Under the pieces are notes generated by a model. It was not told the origin of the DNA. It ran no database searches and was given only the letters and a program-made list of their open reading frames with translations. A DNA stretch of 15,508 nucleotides from Cellvibrionales bacterium UBA4435 (GTDB lineage: Bacteria > Pseudomonadota > Gammaproteobacteria > Pseudomonadales > Porticoccaceae), in the NCBI GenBank assembly GCA_002390525.1, contig DGPR01000026.1:1743-17250 (forward strand). The letters run 5' to 3'. This document shows positions 1-8,791 of the stretch, piece by piece. The translations under genes and the position numbers were made by a program. Position 1 is the stretch's first letter; each line of letters begins with the position of its first letter.

Positions 1-60
1 ATTCCTTTGCTTAGTGACGATATAACGGTAAGCGATTAACAGAGGAGGCATAATCTTCAT
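1..60 (-). CDS. N-terminus of a probable LolC/LolE-family permease (partial)
   Basis: The first 20 codons of a gene leave the window at the left edge. The ATG at 60-58 is preceded by an in-frame TGA two codons upstream and by a GAAAGAG purine stretch about 8 bases away; a second ATG lies at 51-49. The peptide contains PPLLIAYRY followed by a basic stretch ending KQRN. LolC and LolE, the inner-membrane permeases that release outer-membrane lipoproteins to LolA, begin in the same way: a short leader, a hydrophobic-aromatic block with an LRY/YRY motif, then basic residues before the first membrane helix. The match is short, so the family assignment is inference. Pseudomonas has a different gene (fabI) after ppiD. 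Confidence 0.5.
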   Translation of the reverse strand, partial: MKIMPPLLIAYRYIVTKQRN

Positions 61-111
61 AACTCATACTCTTTCATCAAATACATTTTTCTAGTAAAAA
101 ATTTTAAGGAA

Positions 112-139
112 GATATACAGTTATAAATTAAATTATCAA
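112..139 (-). promoter_or_regulatory. Candidate sigma-70 promoter for the left-edge gene
   Basis: On the minus strand TTGATA (139-134) and TATATC (117-112) are separated by 16 bases, about 50 bases upstream of the LolC/E-like start. The -35 matches consensus at five of six positions and the -10 at four of six. In such AT-rich DNA chance matches are common, so this is only a candidate. Confidence 0.35.
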
Positions 140-150
140 TCGGCACTATC

Positions 151-177
151 AAAAAAATTGGTAAAAATATTTTACAA
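151..177 (-). terminator. Weak intrinsic terminator candidate after ppiD
   Basis: A perfect 6-bp inverted repeat (GTAAAA/TTTTAC, 161-175) is extended by TTG/CAA with one bulged base. On the minus strand it is followed by seven T residues (157-151). The stem is almost all A-T, so it would be weak. It lies about 63 bases past the ppiD stop and just before the promoter candidate for the next gene, where a terminator would be expected. Confidence 0.35.
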
Positions 178-239
178 TATAGCTAGAGTTAACTTATGCC
201 AAAAGATAATTAAAAAATTAAGTTTTTAGTAAAAAATAT

Positions 240-2117
240 TCACTCAGAAACAATATCTGCTTTATTCAATAGTGTTGCTATATAAGCGCCATAGTCTCGG
301 TTGGCACTTGATGTTGATCTAGAGCTGGATATTACTTGTTTTTCAGCTAGGCGAAGGGTCTCGTAGTTGCCATAAGTAACTTTAGTTAGAGCTAATAGCA
401 CGTAATCTCCATTTGGCATAATAACATGGTCAGCTATAGGTTTTTTTCCTGGAAAAGTCATTGAAAAAGCGAACTTTTTTCTAGGATCCATATTTTCTTC
501 AGAGGCATTGATTTTTGCATTAAATTCAACTTGCCATGGAAGATTTTCTATTTTGGCAATAGTTTCAATATTTTCTCCATCATTAAATCTCTCTTTGAGT
601 GAAGCACCATACGATAAAATTTCCTCAGCCGCTAAATTATACTCAATAATTTCTCTAACTTGATCTTCTATCTCAACATAAGGTCGGATTTTCGCAGGTA
701 TTCTCTCACGAGCAAATAACACTAAGACATGATCGTCTGATATCTCAATCACATCGCTTGCATACCCATCTTCAAGAACTGAAGAACTAAAAGCTGCTTC
801 TATAACTTGTTTGTTAGCGGTTATACCCTCACCACCTGAACGATCAAAAGGGTCTGATATCTTTAAATCTAAATCCATTATATCTGATACACTCTCCAAA
901 GATGTTACGTTATAAGCAAGCTCTTTAAGTTCTTCAATCTTTTCAGGCATTAAATCTTGGGCAATTTGTAGGGCAAGCTGTTCACGAATAACGGGTTCAG
1001 AAACTTTTCTAGTTGGTATTTCCGGCGACTTTATATCAATTAACTTCATGAGATGAATTCCAGCTTTTGTTTCTACAATTTCAGAAACTTCTCCTACTGA
1101 AAGCTTTTGCAGTAATGAATCTAGCTCTAACGGCAGTTCGCCCAAACGGACATAACCAAGATCACCTCCATCTTTCGAGGTTAAAAAATCATCAGAATAC
1201 TCAGTAGCTAGCAATGAAAAATCTTCGTTATTATTAATTTTTTCTTGTATTGAAGCCATAACAGTGAAGTGGCTATCGTTATCTTTTTTTTCTAGCAGAA
1301 TATGGGCAGCTCTATAACTTATATCTGCTTGTGCAGTTTCTACTATATTCTGATAACTTTCCTCAATAAGATCAGCATCAATTTCTACATTTTTTAATAA
1401 ATCTGAGGATTTCAGTTCTACATACTCTAATACAACCTCTTCTTCAGTAGAAAATTTGGATTTATTTTTTTCGTAGTAGTCTTTTATTTGGTCGATTGAT
1501 GCTTGCACCTTATTTTTTTGTGCATCGATCGGTATAGTTAAATAGTGATAATCACGAGATTGATCAAGAACATTAGCTATTAACTCTAGTTCTTTTTGCG
1601 TCGAAAAACCTGTTGAAACTACACCTTGAAGAAATTGTTGAGCCAAAAAATCAGAATAAATTGCCTTATAATGTGATGTAGGTGTGTAGCCCATCTGTTT
1701 GACTACAAAGTTATATAAATCAGGATTAAATTTTCCCTCTTTCCTGAATTCAGGAACATCAACCAACAAAGAGTCAATTGTCTTTTTAGGTATGGACATT
1801 CCTAGTTGAGCAGCAGTCTGCTCTTCTATTTTTTGACGAATTAAACGAGACAAAACAGCAGGCCTTAAAATATCATCACTTAATAGTGATACATCAATAT
1901 CTTTGATTTTGCTTTTAATTTGCTGTTTTCTAACAAGTATAGCCTGACGTAGGCTTATTTCAGAAATTGAATCGCCATTAACGTTAGCTACTTCTTTCTC
2001 TGTTGGCCTTGTTTCAAATAATGCATCGACACCAAAAAATACAAAAGGAATAGTGATAATAACAACCAAAATACCTTTTGTTACACCACTGAGATTATCT
2101 CGAAAATCTTGAAGCAT
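240..2117 (-). CDS. ppiD: Periplasmic chaperone / peptidyl-prolyl isomerase PpiD
   Basis: PpiD is an inner-membrane-anchored periplasmic foldase near the Sec translocon that assists proteins leaving it. The 625 residues match the usual family length (about 620). A short cytoplasmic leader (MLQDFRDNLSG) precedes one membrane helix at about 16-34. A SurA-like N-terminal chaperone region follows (about 35-200), then one parvulin (PPIC) domain at about 266-363 with RAAHILL, GGDLGYV and GIHLMKL. The C-terminal part is less conserved, as is usual. PpiD parvulin domains are often poorly active, so a chaperone role is more likely than strong isomerase activity. It follows hupB, as in E. coli and Pseudomonas, but a strong terminator lies between them, so it probably has its own promoter, which I could not place. 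The Shine-Dalgarno (AGAGAAA) is weak. Confidence 0.95.
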   Translation of the reverse strand: MLQDFRDNLSGVTKGILVVIITIPFVFFGVDALFETRPTEKEVANVNGDSISEISLRQAILVRKQQIKSKIKDIDVSLLSDDILRPAVLSRLIRQKIEEQTAAQLGMSIPKKTIDSLLVDVPEFRKEGKFNPDLYNFVVKQMGYTPTSHYKAIYSDFLAQQFLQGVVSTGFSTQKELELIANVLDQSRDYHYLTIPIDAQKNKVQASIDQIKDYYEKNKSKFSTEEEVVLEYVELKSSDLLKNVEIDADLIEESYQNIVETAQADISYRAAHILLEKKDNDSHFTVMASIQEKINNNEDFSLLATEYSDDFLTSKDGGDLGYVRLGELPLELDSLLQKLSVGEVSEIVETKAGIHLMKLIDIKSPEIPTRKVSEPVIREQLALQIAQDLMPEKIEELKELAYNVTSLESVSDIMDLDLKISDPFDRSGGEGITANKQVIEAAFSSSVLEDGYASDVIEISDDHVLVLFARERIPAKIRPYVEIEDQVREIIEYNLAAEEILSYGASLKERFNDGENIETIAKIENLPWQVEFNAKINASEENMDPRKKFAFSMTFPGKKPIADHVIMPNGDYVLLALTKVTYGNYETLRLAEKQVISSSRSTSSANRDYGAYIATLLNKADIVSE

Positions 2118-2178
2118 AAATTTCTCTAGTTTTAATACAAAGCATAAATAAAGTTATTTAATCTATAAAATTTATTAT

Positions 2179-2207
2179 AAAAAAAGACGCATCGCAGATG
2201 CGTCTTT
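2179..2207 (-). terminator. Rho-independent terminator of hupB
   Basis: A perfect 11-bp inverted repeat (2183-2193 with 2197-2207, core GACGCATC/GATGCGTC) has a 3-base loop. On the minus strand it runs into seven T residues (2185-2179). It lies 33 bases after the hupB stop. The flanking A tract also gives a short T run on the plus strand, but no plus-strand gene ends here. Confidence 0.93.
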
Positions 2208-2240
2208 AAATTAAAACTCTAAATGCCTTATCAAACCTTC

Positions 2241-2516
2241 TTAAGAGTTAACTGCATCCTTAAGAGCTTTACCTGCTTTGAAGCTTGGCACATAGGCTGC
2301 TTTAATCTGGATCTCTGCACCAGTCTGTGGATTACGGCCTGCACGAGCTGCTCGATGCTTAACTGCAAAGGTACCGAAACCTACGAGTGAGACTTGATCT
2401 TTTTTGGATAACGCTGTGGTAACTGCAGATATTGCTGCATCAAGTGCACGTCCGGCTGAAGCTTTAGATAGGTCTGCTCCATCGGCAATTGCATCAACTA
2501 ATTCAGATTTATTCAC
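2241..2516 (-). CDS. hupB: DNA-binding protein HU (beta type)
   Basis: HU is a small dimeric nucleoid protein that bends DNA and binds distorted sites, affecting replication, repair and supercoiling. The 91 residues match the family (about 90). It opens [11 protein letters not shown]; the signature [21 protein letters not shown] (split here as [13 protein letters not shown] plus AGRNPQTG) spans about 47-67, and the RNPQTG turn carries the proline that intercalates into DNA. The start is GTG (2516-2514), chosen because it gives the conserved MNKS start and has an AAGGGG Shine-Dalgarno 6-7 bases upstream. It follows lon, as in enterobacteria and pseudomonads, but has its own promoter and a strong terminator, so it can be expressed at high level alone. 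Confidence 0.97.
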   Translation of the reverse strand: MNKSELVDAIADGADLSKASAGRALDAAISAVTTALSKKDQVSLVGFGTFAVKHRAARAGRNPQTGAEIQIKAAYVPSFKAGKALKDAVNS

Positions 2517-2615
2517 AATAATCCCCTTTAATTATGTTTGTGTGGACTAACTTCTAAAGCACTCAAACCTTTAATTTAGTATTTATTTTTTTACGGTTAA
2601 TCGTGCTACATGAAC

Positions 2616-2644
2616 TTTATATCAACCCTCTGCTGATCGGTCAA
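2616..2644 (-). promoter_or_regulatory. Probable sigma-70 promoter of hupB
   Basis: On the minus strand TTGACC (2644-2639) and TATAAA (2621-2616) are separated by exactly 17 bases. Each hexamer differs from consensus at one position. The promoter begins just before the lon stop codon and would give a leader of roughly 90 bases before the hupB GTG. Confidence 0.75.
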
Positions 2645-2649
2645 GCAAT

Positions 2650-5058
2650 TTAGTGAGTATTAGCGCGGGCTTCAGGGATAATTTTCTTATTTAGCCCATC
2701 TTTAATCACTTTATTATACTCTTCATCTGAGAGCGCTAAAGGCTTTGTGAGCAAAGCAGTATCGAAAACCTCGTCTATCGATCTTACAGAAATAATTTCA
2801 ATATCAGCTTTTATGTTTTCAGGTATCTCAATAAGTTCATGTTCATTTTCATGAGGAATAATAACTTTAGTTATACCACCACGATGGGCAGCAAGTAATT
2901 TTTCTTTTAGCCCACCAATTTTTAGCACCTCTCCCCTAAGAGTAATCTCTCCAGTCATTGCAATATTTCCTCTAACTGGTATTCCTGTTAATGCTGATGC
3001 AATCACTGTACACATTCCTACCCCAGCACTTGGGCCGTCTTTAGGTGTCGCACCTTCTGGTACGTGTATATGAAAATCTAATTTATTATGAAAGTCTTGA
3101 TGTATACCTAGAGATTGGGCACGATTTCGAACAACAGTCATAGCCGCCTGAATAGATTCCTGCATAACATCTCCCAGTGAACCTGTTTTGATGAGCTTAC
3201 CACTTCCGGTTACAGCGGAAGTTTCTATAGTAAGCAGCTCTCCACCCATCTGGGTCCAAGCTAGCCCAGTAACCTGACCAATCTGACTTTTTTCATCAAC
3301 TCGACCAAAGTCATACTTTTTGACTCCAAGCAATTCTTCTAGATTATTGGATGTAACCAAAAAAGAATCATGAGTTTCTTTGCGGGTATTTTTAATAACA
3401 ATTTTTCTACAAAGTTTTGCAAGCTGCTTTTCAAGACCTCTGACCCCAGCTTCTTTTGTGTAGTGGCGAATAATATTTATTATAGTTTCTTCTTCGATTG
3501 ATAATTCTTTTTTCAATAAACCATTTTTTTTAAGTTGTTTTGGCAAAAGATACTTAGATGCAATATTGAGCTTTTCGTCTTCTGTGTAGCCTGAGATTCT
3601 AATTATTTCCATTCTATCAAGAAGCGGAGCTGGTATATCCATTGTATTTGCAGTACATATAAACATCACTTCAGAAAGATCGTAATCTACCTCTAAGTAA
3701 TGATCATTGAATTTATTATTCTGCTCTGGATCAAGAACCTCCAACATAGCAGACGAAGGGTCACCTCGATGATCTGTACCCATTTTTTCTATCTCATCAA
3801 GTAAAAAAAGTGGATTTTTCACCTTAACTTTCGATAACTTTTGTAATAATTTACCAGGAAGCGATCCTATGTATGTCCTTCGGTGCCCTCTTATTTCGGC
3901 CTCGTCACGCACACCTCCCAATGACATGCGTGCATACTTTCTTCCTGTTGCTTTAGCAATTGACTCGCCAAGAGACGTTTTACCTACCCCTGGAGGTCCA
4001 ACCAGACAAAGAACGGGGCCCTTAAGAGCCTTAACTCGTTTTTGAACAGCTAAAAACTCTAGGATGCGCTCCTTAACATCACTTAATCCATAATGATCCT
4101 CGTTGAGAATACGCTCTGCTCTTTTCAAATCATGTCGAACTTTTGTGCGTTTTTTCCAAGGAACACATATCAACCAGTCAATATAGCCTCTCAAAACAGA
4201 GGCCTCAGCAGACATAGGTGACATAGCTTTAAGTTTTTTTAATTCTGATTTAGCTTTAACTAATGCGTCTTTTGTCATACCCGCACTAATAATTTTTTCT
4301 TCTAACTGAAAAAGGTCGTCATCTTCGTCTGTCTCACCAAGTTCTTTTTGAATAGCCTTCATTTGTTCATTCAAAAAGTACTCTTTTTGACTTTTTTCCA
4401 TCTGTTTTTTAACTCTTGTGCGTATATTTTGACCTATATCAAATAACTCGATCTCTGATTCCATTAAAACTAACAAAAGCTCAAATCTATCAATTAGAAC
4501 ATCTAGCTCTAGCATCTTTTGTTTTTGGTTGAGAGATAATGGTAGGTTATTAGCTAAAGTATCCGCTAGAAGTTCTGCATCTTTTGTGGTGTTGATGGTA
4601 TTAATTGTTTCGGTAGAAATTTTTTTACTTAGATTCGCATACTGTTGAAATTTATCTAATGCCAATTGTTTTATTGTACTAGCTTCCTGATCTTGAAGTT
4701 TTAGAGATAAATGTTTTTCATATGAAGCTGTGAAGTACCCGTTAGTATCTTCAATCTCAATGATTTTGATTCTTTCTGTGCCTTCAATTAAAACTTTTAC
4801 AGTTCCATCTGGTAATTTAAGCGTCTGTATTATGTTGGATAGAGTTCCATATATATGAAGTGCATTTGCTTGTGGATCGTCTTCTGTAGCTATTTTTTGA
4901 GTAACGACCAGTATCTTTTTATCTTTTGACATGGCCTCATTTAGTGCTGCTATAGACTTATCTCGACCAACAAATAAAGGTGTTGTTGAATGCGGATAGA
5001 CAACTACATCACGCAAAGGAAGCAGTGGTAATCTAATTGAAGGAACTTGCTGTAGCAT
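2650..5058 (-). CDS. lon: ATP-dependent protease Lon (La)
   Basis: Lon is a cytoplasmic homohexameric AAA+ serine protease that degrades misfolded proteins and specific short-lived regulators. Using the ATG at 5058-5056 it has 802 residues, close to the E. coli length (784). In order: N-terminal substrate-binding domain (about 8-200), coiled-coil region (about 205-300), AAA+ module with Walker A GPPGVGKT (354-361) and Walker B FLLDEIEK (418-425), then the protease domain with PKDGPSAG (672-679). The catalytic pair is Ser677 and Lys720, with the same 43-residue separation as in E. coli. A TTG at 5061 would add one residue; the ATG is preferred because GAGG lies 8 bases upstream. The gene sits between clpX and hupB in conserved order. 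A sigma-32-like promoter in the 135-base gap suggests heat-shock induction. Confidence 0.97.
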   Translation of the reverse strand: MLQQVPSIRLPLLPLRDVVVYPHSTTPLFVGRDKSIAALNEAMSKDKKILVVTQKIATEDDPQANALHIYGTLSNIIQTLKLPDGTVKVLIEGTERIKIIEIEDTNGYFTASYEKHLSLKLQDQEASTIKQLALDKFQQYANLSKKISTETINTINTTKDAELLADTLANNLPLSLNQKQKMLELDVLIDRFELLLVLMESEIELFDIGQNIRTRVKKQMEKSQKEYFLNEQMKAIQKELGETDEDDDLFQLEEKIISAGMTKDALVKAKSELKKLKAMSPMSAEASVLRGYIDWLICVPWKKRTKVRHDLKRAERILNEDHYGLSDVKERILEFLAVQKRVKALKGPVLCLVGPPGVGKTSLGESIAKATGRKYARMSLGGVRDEAEIRGHRRTYIGSLPGKLLQKLSKVKVKNPLFLLDEIEKMGTDHRGDPSSAMLEVLDPEQNNKFNDHYLEVDYDLSEVMFICTANTMDIPAPLLDRMEIIRISGYTEDEKLNIASKYLLPKQLKKNGLLKKELSIEEETIINIIRHYTKEAGVRGLEKQLAKLCRKIVIKNTRKETHDSFLVTSNNLEELLGVKKYDFGRVDEKSQIGQVTGLAWTQMGGELLTIETSAVTGSGKLIKTGSLGDVMQESIQAAMTVVRNRAQSLGIHQDFHNKLDFHIHVPEGATPKDGPSAGVGMCTVIASALTGIPVRGNIAMTGEITLRGEVLKIGGLKEKLLAAHRGGITKVIIPHENEHELIEIPENIKADIEIISVRSIDEVFDTALLTKPLALSDEEYNKVIKDGLNKKIIPEARANTH

Positions 5059-5106
5059 CAAAAAAACCTCATTTAAAAGTTATGAATCAATATTGACTTC
5101 ATTAAG

Positions 5107-5133
5107 TATTGGGGCGCAACAAACTAAAACAAG
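5107..5133 (-). promoter_or_regulatory. Sigma-32-like heat-shock promoter of lon
   Basis: On the minus strand CTTGTTT (5133-5127) is followed after 12 bases by CCCCAATA (5114-5107). RpoH promoters have CTTGAAA, a spacer of about 11-16 bases, and CCCCATNT. The C4 run is conspicuous in otherwise AT-rich intergenic DNA and lies about 50 bases before the lon start. E. coli lon also has a sigma-32 promoter. The -35 matches only its CTTG part well. Confidence 0.6.
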
Positions 5134-5193
5134 GCTTATGATAAAAATATTGAACAAAAGATAGTATTTATGTTTTTAATAGAACGCTAGTAT

Positions 5194-6483
5194 TTATTCA
5201 CTCACTGCGGTTTTGGGGTCAGGACTCTCGTAAACTATTAATGGTTCAGACTCTCCACGAACTACAGAGCCATCTATTACGACTTTAATGATATTTTTTT
5301 TAGTTGGGGTTTCATACATAGTATCTAATAAAATATCTTCGATGATTGAACGCAATCCTCTTGCTCCAATTTTACGATCGAGTGCTCTCTTAGCTATTTC
5401 CTCAGATGCATCATGACGTATATCCAGCTCAACTCCTTCCATCTCAAACATTGCAGTATATTGTTTGATTAATGAGTTTTTAGGTTCACTTAGTATATTT
5501 ATAAGTGCACTTAAATCTAATTCTTCGAGGGTTGCTACAACCGGTAATCTGCCAACAAATTCAGGAATTAGTCCGTAACTTACAAGATCTTCGGGCTCCA
5601 AATCAGCCAAAGTATGACCAATGTTTGTATCACTATCTTTAAGTTTTACTGATGCATTAAAACCAATGCCAGTATTATCAGATCGAACTCTGATTACTTT
5701 TTCTAAGCCTGAAAAAGCACCTCCACAAATAAACAAAATATTTGATGTATCAACCTGAATGAACTCTTGTTGAGGATGTTTTCTACCACCCTGAGGTGGT
5801 ATTGAAGCCACTGTTCCCTCAATAAGCTTCAATAGCGCTTGCTGTACGCCCTCACCAGAAACATCTCTTGTGATTGATGGATTATCTGACTTACGTGATA
5901 TTTTATCAATTTCATCTAAATAAATTATACCGCGCTGAGCCTTGTCAATATCATAATCACATTTTTGTAGAAGCTTTTGAATAATATTTTCAACATCCTC
6001 ACCCACATATCCAGCTTCAGTTAGTGTAGTTGCATCAGCAATAGCAAAGGGTACATCAAGCAGTCTAGCGAGTGTTTCAGCTAATAATGTCTTACCACTT
6101 CCTGTGGGGCCCACTAGTAATATATTACTTTTTCCAAGCTCTACATCTTCTATAGAGCTTGAATCACTTCTCTGCAGGCGTTTGTAGTGATTATAAACTG
6201 CAACCGCTAGTATTTTTTTTGCTTGATCTTGACCAATCACATACTGATTTAAAATATTTTTTATTTCTTTTGGCTTTGGCAGGCCATCAGAAGATGAAGA
6301 ATCCAATTCAATCTTTTGAACCTCTTCCAGGATGATATCATTACAAAGCTCGACACATTCATCACAAATAAACACCAATGGTCCAGCTATGAGCTTACGA
6401 ACCTGATGTTGGCTTTTATTGCAAAAGGAGCAATACAATAATTTAGTATCTTCGTCGCTAACTTCTGTTGTGTCGTCTGTCAT
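5194..6483 (-). CDS. clpX: ATP-dependent unfoldase ClpX
   Basis: ClpX is the hexameric AAA+ unfoldase that recognises tagged substrates such as ssrA-tagged proteins and threads them into ClpP. The 429 residues match the family (424 in E. coli). The N-terminal zinc-binding domain has Cys18, Cys21, Cys40 and Cys43. The AAA+ module shows Walker A GPTGSGKT (125-132), pore loop GYVG (158-161), Walker [10 protein letters not shown] (186-194), the RKH pore motif (234-236), the IGF loop that docks onto ClpP (273-275), and sensor-2 GAR (373-375). No key residue is missing. It starts 44 bases after the clpP stop with an AAGAGA Shine-Dalgarno and is probably cotranscribed with clpP and tig, since no good promoter is visible in the gap. 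Confidence 0.97.
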   Translation of the reverse strand: MTDDTTEVSDEDTKLLYCSFCNKSQHQVRKLIAGPLVFICDECVELCNDIILEEVQKIELDSSSSDGLPKPKEIKNILNQYVIGQDQAKKILAVAVYNHYKRLQRSDSSSIEDVELGKSNILLVGPTGSGKTLLAETLARLLDVPFAIADATTLTEAGYVGEDVENIIQKLLQKCDYDIDKAQRGIIYLDEIDKISRKSDNPSITRDVSGEGVQQALLKLIEGTVASIPPQGGRKHPQQEFIQVDTSNILFICGGAFSGLEKVIRVRSDNTGIGFNASVKLKDSDTNIGHTLADLEPEDLVSYGLIPEFVGRLPVVATLEELDLSALINILSEPKNSLIKQYTAMFEMEGVELDIRHDASEEIAKRALDRKIGARGLRSIIEDILLDTMYETPTKKNIIKVVIDGSVVRGESEPLIVYESPDPKTAVSE

Positions 6484-6527
6484 ATGTTCTGATCTCTTAG
6501 TTCAAAATACAAATATGAAAAAAATTC

Positions 6528-7199
6528 CTATTTAGATTTAGGTCGCTTGTCTAAAACCTCATCAATCAAACCGTAAGCTTTCGATTCTTCTGCACTCATA
6601 AAATTATCGCGCTCAGTATCTAGTTCAATTTTTTCTATTGGCTGGCCAGTATGGTCTGCAAGACATCGATTTAACCTATCACGTATCTTCAAAATTTCTT
6701 GGGCATGGATATGTATATCTGAGGCTTGACCGTTAGTACCACCACTTGGTTGATGAATCATATTACGGGAGTTTGGAAGGCAAAATCTTTTTCCAGGCGC
6801 ACCTGCTGCCAATAAAAAAGCACCCATACTGGAAGCTTGGCCGATACACATAGTGCTCACATCTGGAGTAATGAATTGCATAGTATCGTAAATTGACATG
6901 CCAGCAGTTACTGAACCACCTGGAGAATTAATATAGAGATGGATGTCTTTTTCTGGATTTTCAGATTCTAGGAAAAGTAGTTGAGCAACAATAAGATTGG
7001 CCATATAGTCTTCAACTGGGCCGACTAAAAAAATCACTCTTTCTTTTAGTAGGCGTGAGTAAATATCATAAGAACGTTCTCCACGTGCACTTTGCTCTAC
7101 GACAATAGGGACTAAACCACCTGCATTTTTAATATCACTATTTGTTGGGAAATCATCAAATTTCATATTTTTACCTAAATTGATATTATTGGATGACAT
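6528..7199 (-). CDS. clpP: ATP-dependent Clp protease proteolytic subunit
   Basis: ClpP forms the two-ring, 14-subunit serine protease chamber that works with ClpX. The catalytic triad is Ser124 (in SSMGAFLL), His149 (MIHQP) and Asp198 (second Asp of DTERD); the oxyanion strand [11 protein letters not shown] is intact at 91-101. The 223 residues exceed E. coli ClpP (207) because the N-terminus before the conserved [14 protein letters not shown] is longer. A second ATG (Met12, 7166-7164) has its own TTAGGT Shine-Dalgarno and would give 212 residues, close to the usual length. The first ATG also has AGG 6 bases upstream, so the start is uncertain. The N-terminal stretch is a propeptide removed by self-cleavage in other ClpPs. 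It begins 13 bases after tig, indicating one operon. Confidence 0.97.
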   Translation of the reverse strand: MSSNNINLGKNMKFDDFPTNSDIKNAGGLVPIVVEQSARGERSYDIYSRLLKERVIFLVGPVEDYMANLIVAQLLFLESENPEKDIHLYINSPGGSVTAGMSIYDTMQFITPDVSTMCIGQASSMGAFLLAAGAPGKRFCLPNSRNMIHQPSGGTNGQASDIHIHAQEILKIRDRLNRCLADHTGQPIEKIELDTERDNFMSAEESKAYGLIDEVLDKRPKSK

Positions 7200-7212
7200 T
7201 ATAGCCTATAAA

Positions 7213-8547
7213 TTAAGTGTTATCGGCAACTTGATCTGGGTCTGGTGTAACTGCTTGCTGGTAGTCTACTGACTCATCAATAACTTCCGCTTGATTTAAT
7301 ACAAAATCTACTACTTGCTCCTGAAGAACATTTGCCTCGATACTCTTTAAGAGCTCAGGGCTATCATAATGATATTTAATGACTTCTTCTGGTTGATCAT
7401 ATCCGGCAGCAATTTCTTGAATTTTTTCTCTTACTTTTGCACCATCAACATCTATCTGGTTAGTTTGTACAATTTCATTTATGACCAATCCAACTATAGC
7501 TCTTCTCTTTGCCTGCTCTTCAAACATTTCATCAGGTAATAACGAAGGATCAAAATTATTTTCTCCGCCATCTCCAGCGAGTTTTTGTGCCATTTGTTGT
7601 TTTAATCCAGAAATTTCTGTTGCAATTCTTGTTAGGGGAACCTGAATTTCACTATGTAAAGCATGTAGTTCCTTCATTACACGACCTTTTGTTTTACCCT
7701 CGAGCGCATTTTTTAGATCACGCTGCATATTTTGTAAGACCGCTGAACGAAACACCTGTTCTCCTCCAGTTTTAAGACCAAAGAGTTTGAAAAATTCATC
7801 ATTTAGAGCAGGTAAAGAGGGTTCTTTGAGCAGATTTAATTTAATTTTAAACTCCACTGATGCGCCCTTGAGCTCTTCAGATTGATAATTTTCAGGAAAA
7901 GTAATCGAAAGAGTTTTTTTATCGCCCAAAGACATTCCGATTATTCCGTCTTCAAATCCCGCAACTGCTGTTCCACCACCAATTTCTATGGGATAGTTTT
8001 CAGCTGATCCACCATCAAACTCTTTTCCATCTTTAATGCCAGTGTAGTCAATTGTTGCTTCATCACCGTGTACTGCAGGTCGGTCTACTTCATTCCATGT
8101 TGCATGTTGTTTACGTAACCCTTGTATCATAATATCGATATCGACGTCCTTTACTTCTGCAGACGGTTTTAAGATTTTCACCTTTTTTAAGTCTGACAAT
8201 TCAATCTTAGGAAGGACCTCAAAGGTAGCTATAAACTCAAGATCCTCGCCCGGTTTATCTAATTTTGGCTCAATATCTGGAGGGCTAGCAGGAGTGACTT
8301 TTTCTTTTGTTACCGCCTCATAAAAAGATGCTCTTACTGTTTCACTTACAACTTCTTTTCTTATTCCTTGTCCATATTTTTGATTAATTATATTAACAGG
8401 GACCTTGCCAACGCGAAAACCATCTATCTTTGCTGTTTTGGCAGTCTCTTCAAGACGTTTTTTTACTTCATCACCAATACGTTGAGCTGGGACTATAATT
8501 GTCATCTTTCGCTCAAGATTAGAAGTTGTTTCTATAGAAACCTGCAT
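7213..8547 (-). CDS. tig: Trigger factor (ribosome-bound chaperone)
   Basis: Trigger factor sits at the ribosomal exit tunnel, shields nascent chains and has peptidyl-prolyl isomerase activity. The 444 residues are close to E. coli (432). The N-terminal ribosome-binding domain carries the docking signature GFRVGKVP (43-50). An FKBP-type domain spans about 161-240 (GDEATIDYTG, EFDGG, AGFEDGIIGM), followed by the alpha-helical substrate-cradle domain (about 245-430). The ATG has a good GAGAGG Shine-Dalgarno 6 bases upstream. Only 37 bases separate it from the upstream tRNA-Leu, so a tRNA-Leu-tig-clpP-clpX transcript is likely. Confidence 0.97.
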   Translation of the reverse strand: MQVSIETTSNLERKMTIIVPAQRIGDEVKKRLEETAKTAKIDGFRVGKVPVNIINQKYGQGIRKEVVSETVRASFYEAVTKEKVTPASPPDIEPKLDKPGEDLEFIATFEVLPKIELSDLKKVKILKPSAEVKDVDIDIMIQGLRKQHATWNEVDRPAVHGDEATIDYTGIKDGKEFDGGSAENYPIEIGGGTAVAGFEDGIIGMSLGDKKTLSITFPENYQSEELKGASVEFKIKLNLLKEPSLPALNDEFFKLFGLKTGGEQVFRSAVLQNMQRDLKNALEGKTKGRVMKELHALHSEIQVPLTRIATEISGLKQQMAQKLAGDGGENNFDPSLLPDEMFEEQAKRRAIVGLVINEIVQTNQIDVDGAKVREKIQEIAAGYDQPEEVIKYHYDSPELLKSIEANVLQEQVVDFVLNQAEVIDESVDYQQAVTPDPDQVADNT

Positions 8548-8584
8548 AGATGCCTCTCAATAAGTCTATATTCTAAATTATTAA

Positions 8585-8669
8585 TGGTGCGGACGGAGAG
8601 ACTCGAACTCTCACACCTTGCGGCACTAGAACCTAAATCTAGCGTGTCTACCAATTCCACCACGTCCGC
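8585..8669 (-). tRNA. tRNA-Leu(UAG)
   Basis: The minus strand folds into an 85-base cloverleaf. The 7-bp acceptor stem GCGGACG/CGTCCGC (8669-8663 with 8595-8589) is followed by discriminator A and an encoded CCA (8587-8585). The anticodon stem CTAGA/TCTAG encloses a loop with anticodon TAG at 8635-8633. A long variable arm, typical of class II leucine tRNAs, and a T-arm with GTTCGAGTC are present. It reads CUA/CUN leucine codons. It stands apart from the other three tRNAs of the cluster, about 4.8 kb away. Confidence 0.97.
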
Positions 8670-8687
8670 TAATTATTTAATATTGAA

Positions 8688-8713
8688 ATCTACAAAGATA
8701 AGCTCCTGTAGAT
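8688..8713 (-). repeat. Hairpin in the leader of tRNA-Leu
   Basis: A perfect 7-bp inverted repeat, ATCTACA (8688-8694) and TGTAGAT (8707-8713), has a 12-base loop and lies 18 bases upstream of the mature tRNA-Leu 5' end. It would form a stem in the precursor leader. No T tract follows on either strand, so it is not a terminator. A processing signal is possible; chance is not excluded. Confidence 0.4.
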
Positions 8714-8723
8714 AAGGGTGCTG

Positions 8724-8752
8724 ATTCTGCCACAGAGGCATCATCCAATCAA
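8724..8752 (-). promoter_or_regulatory. Candidate promoter for tRNA-Leu and tig
   Basis: On the minus strand TTGATT (8752-8747) and CAGAAT (8729-8724) are 17 bases apart. The -10 is preceded by TGG, which fits an extended -10 (TGn). The following bases, CAGCACCC, are GC-rich for this intergenic region. It would start a transcript about 45-50 bases before tRNA-Leu and could drive tRNA-Leu, tig, clpP and clpX. The -10 matches consensus at only four of six positions. Confidence 0.45.
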
Positions 8753-8791
8753 CAAAAAGAAAGCATATCCTGACCGCAATAAATATCAGTT

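Noticed and set aside
5059..5061. TTG start of lon one codon upstream
   Set aside because: The ATG immediately after it has a better Shine-Dalgarno spacing (8 versus 5 bases) and is the stronger start codon.
7509..7775. Plus-strand open frame inside tig
   Set aside because: Fully antisense to a strongly supported gene, with no family resemblance.
8368..8715. Plus-strand 115-codon open frame with RTERLELSHLAA-like peptide
   Set aside because: It overlaps tig and reads antisense through tRNA-Leu; the peptide is the usual tRNA-Leu antisense artefact.
8761..8791. Intrinsic terminator after the cupin gene
   Set aside because: Only a 4-bp CTGA/TCAG pairing and a broken T run are visible, too weak to call.
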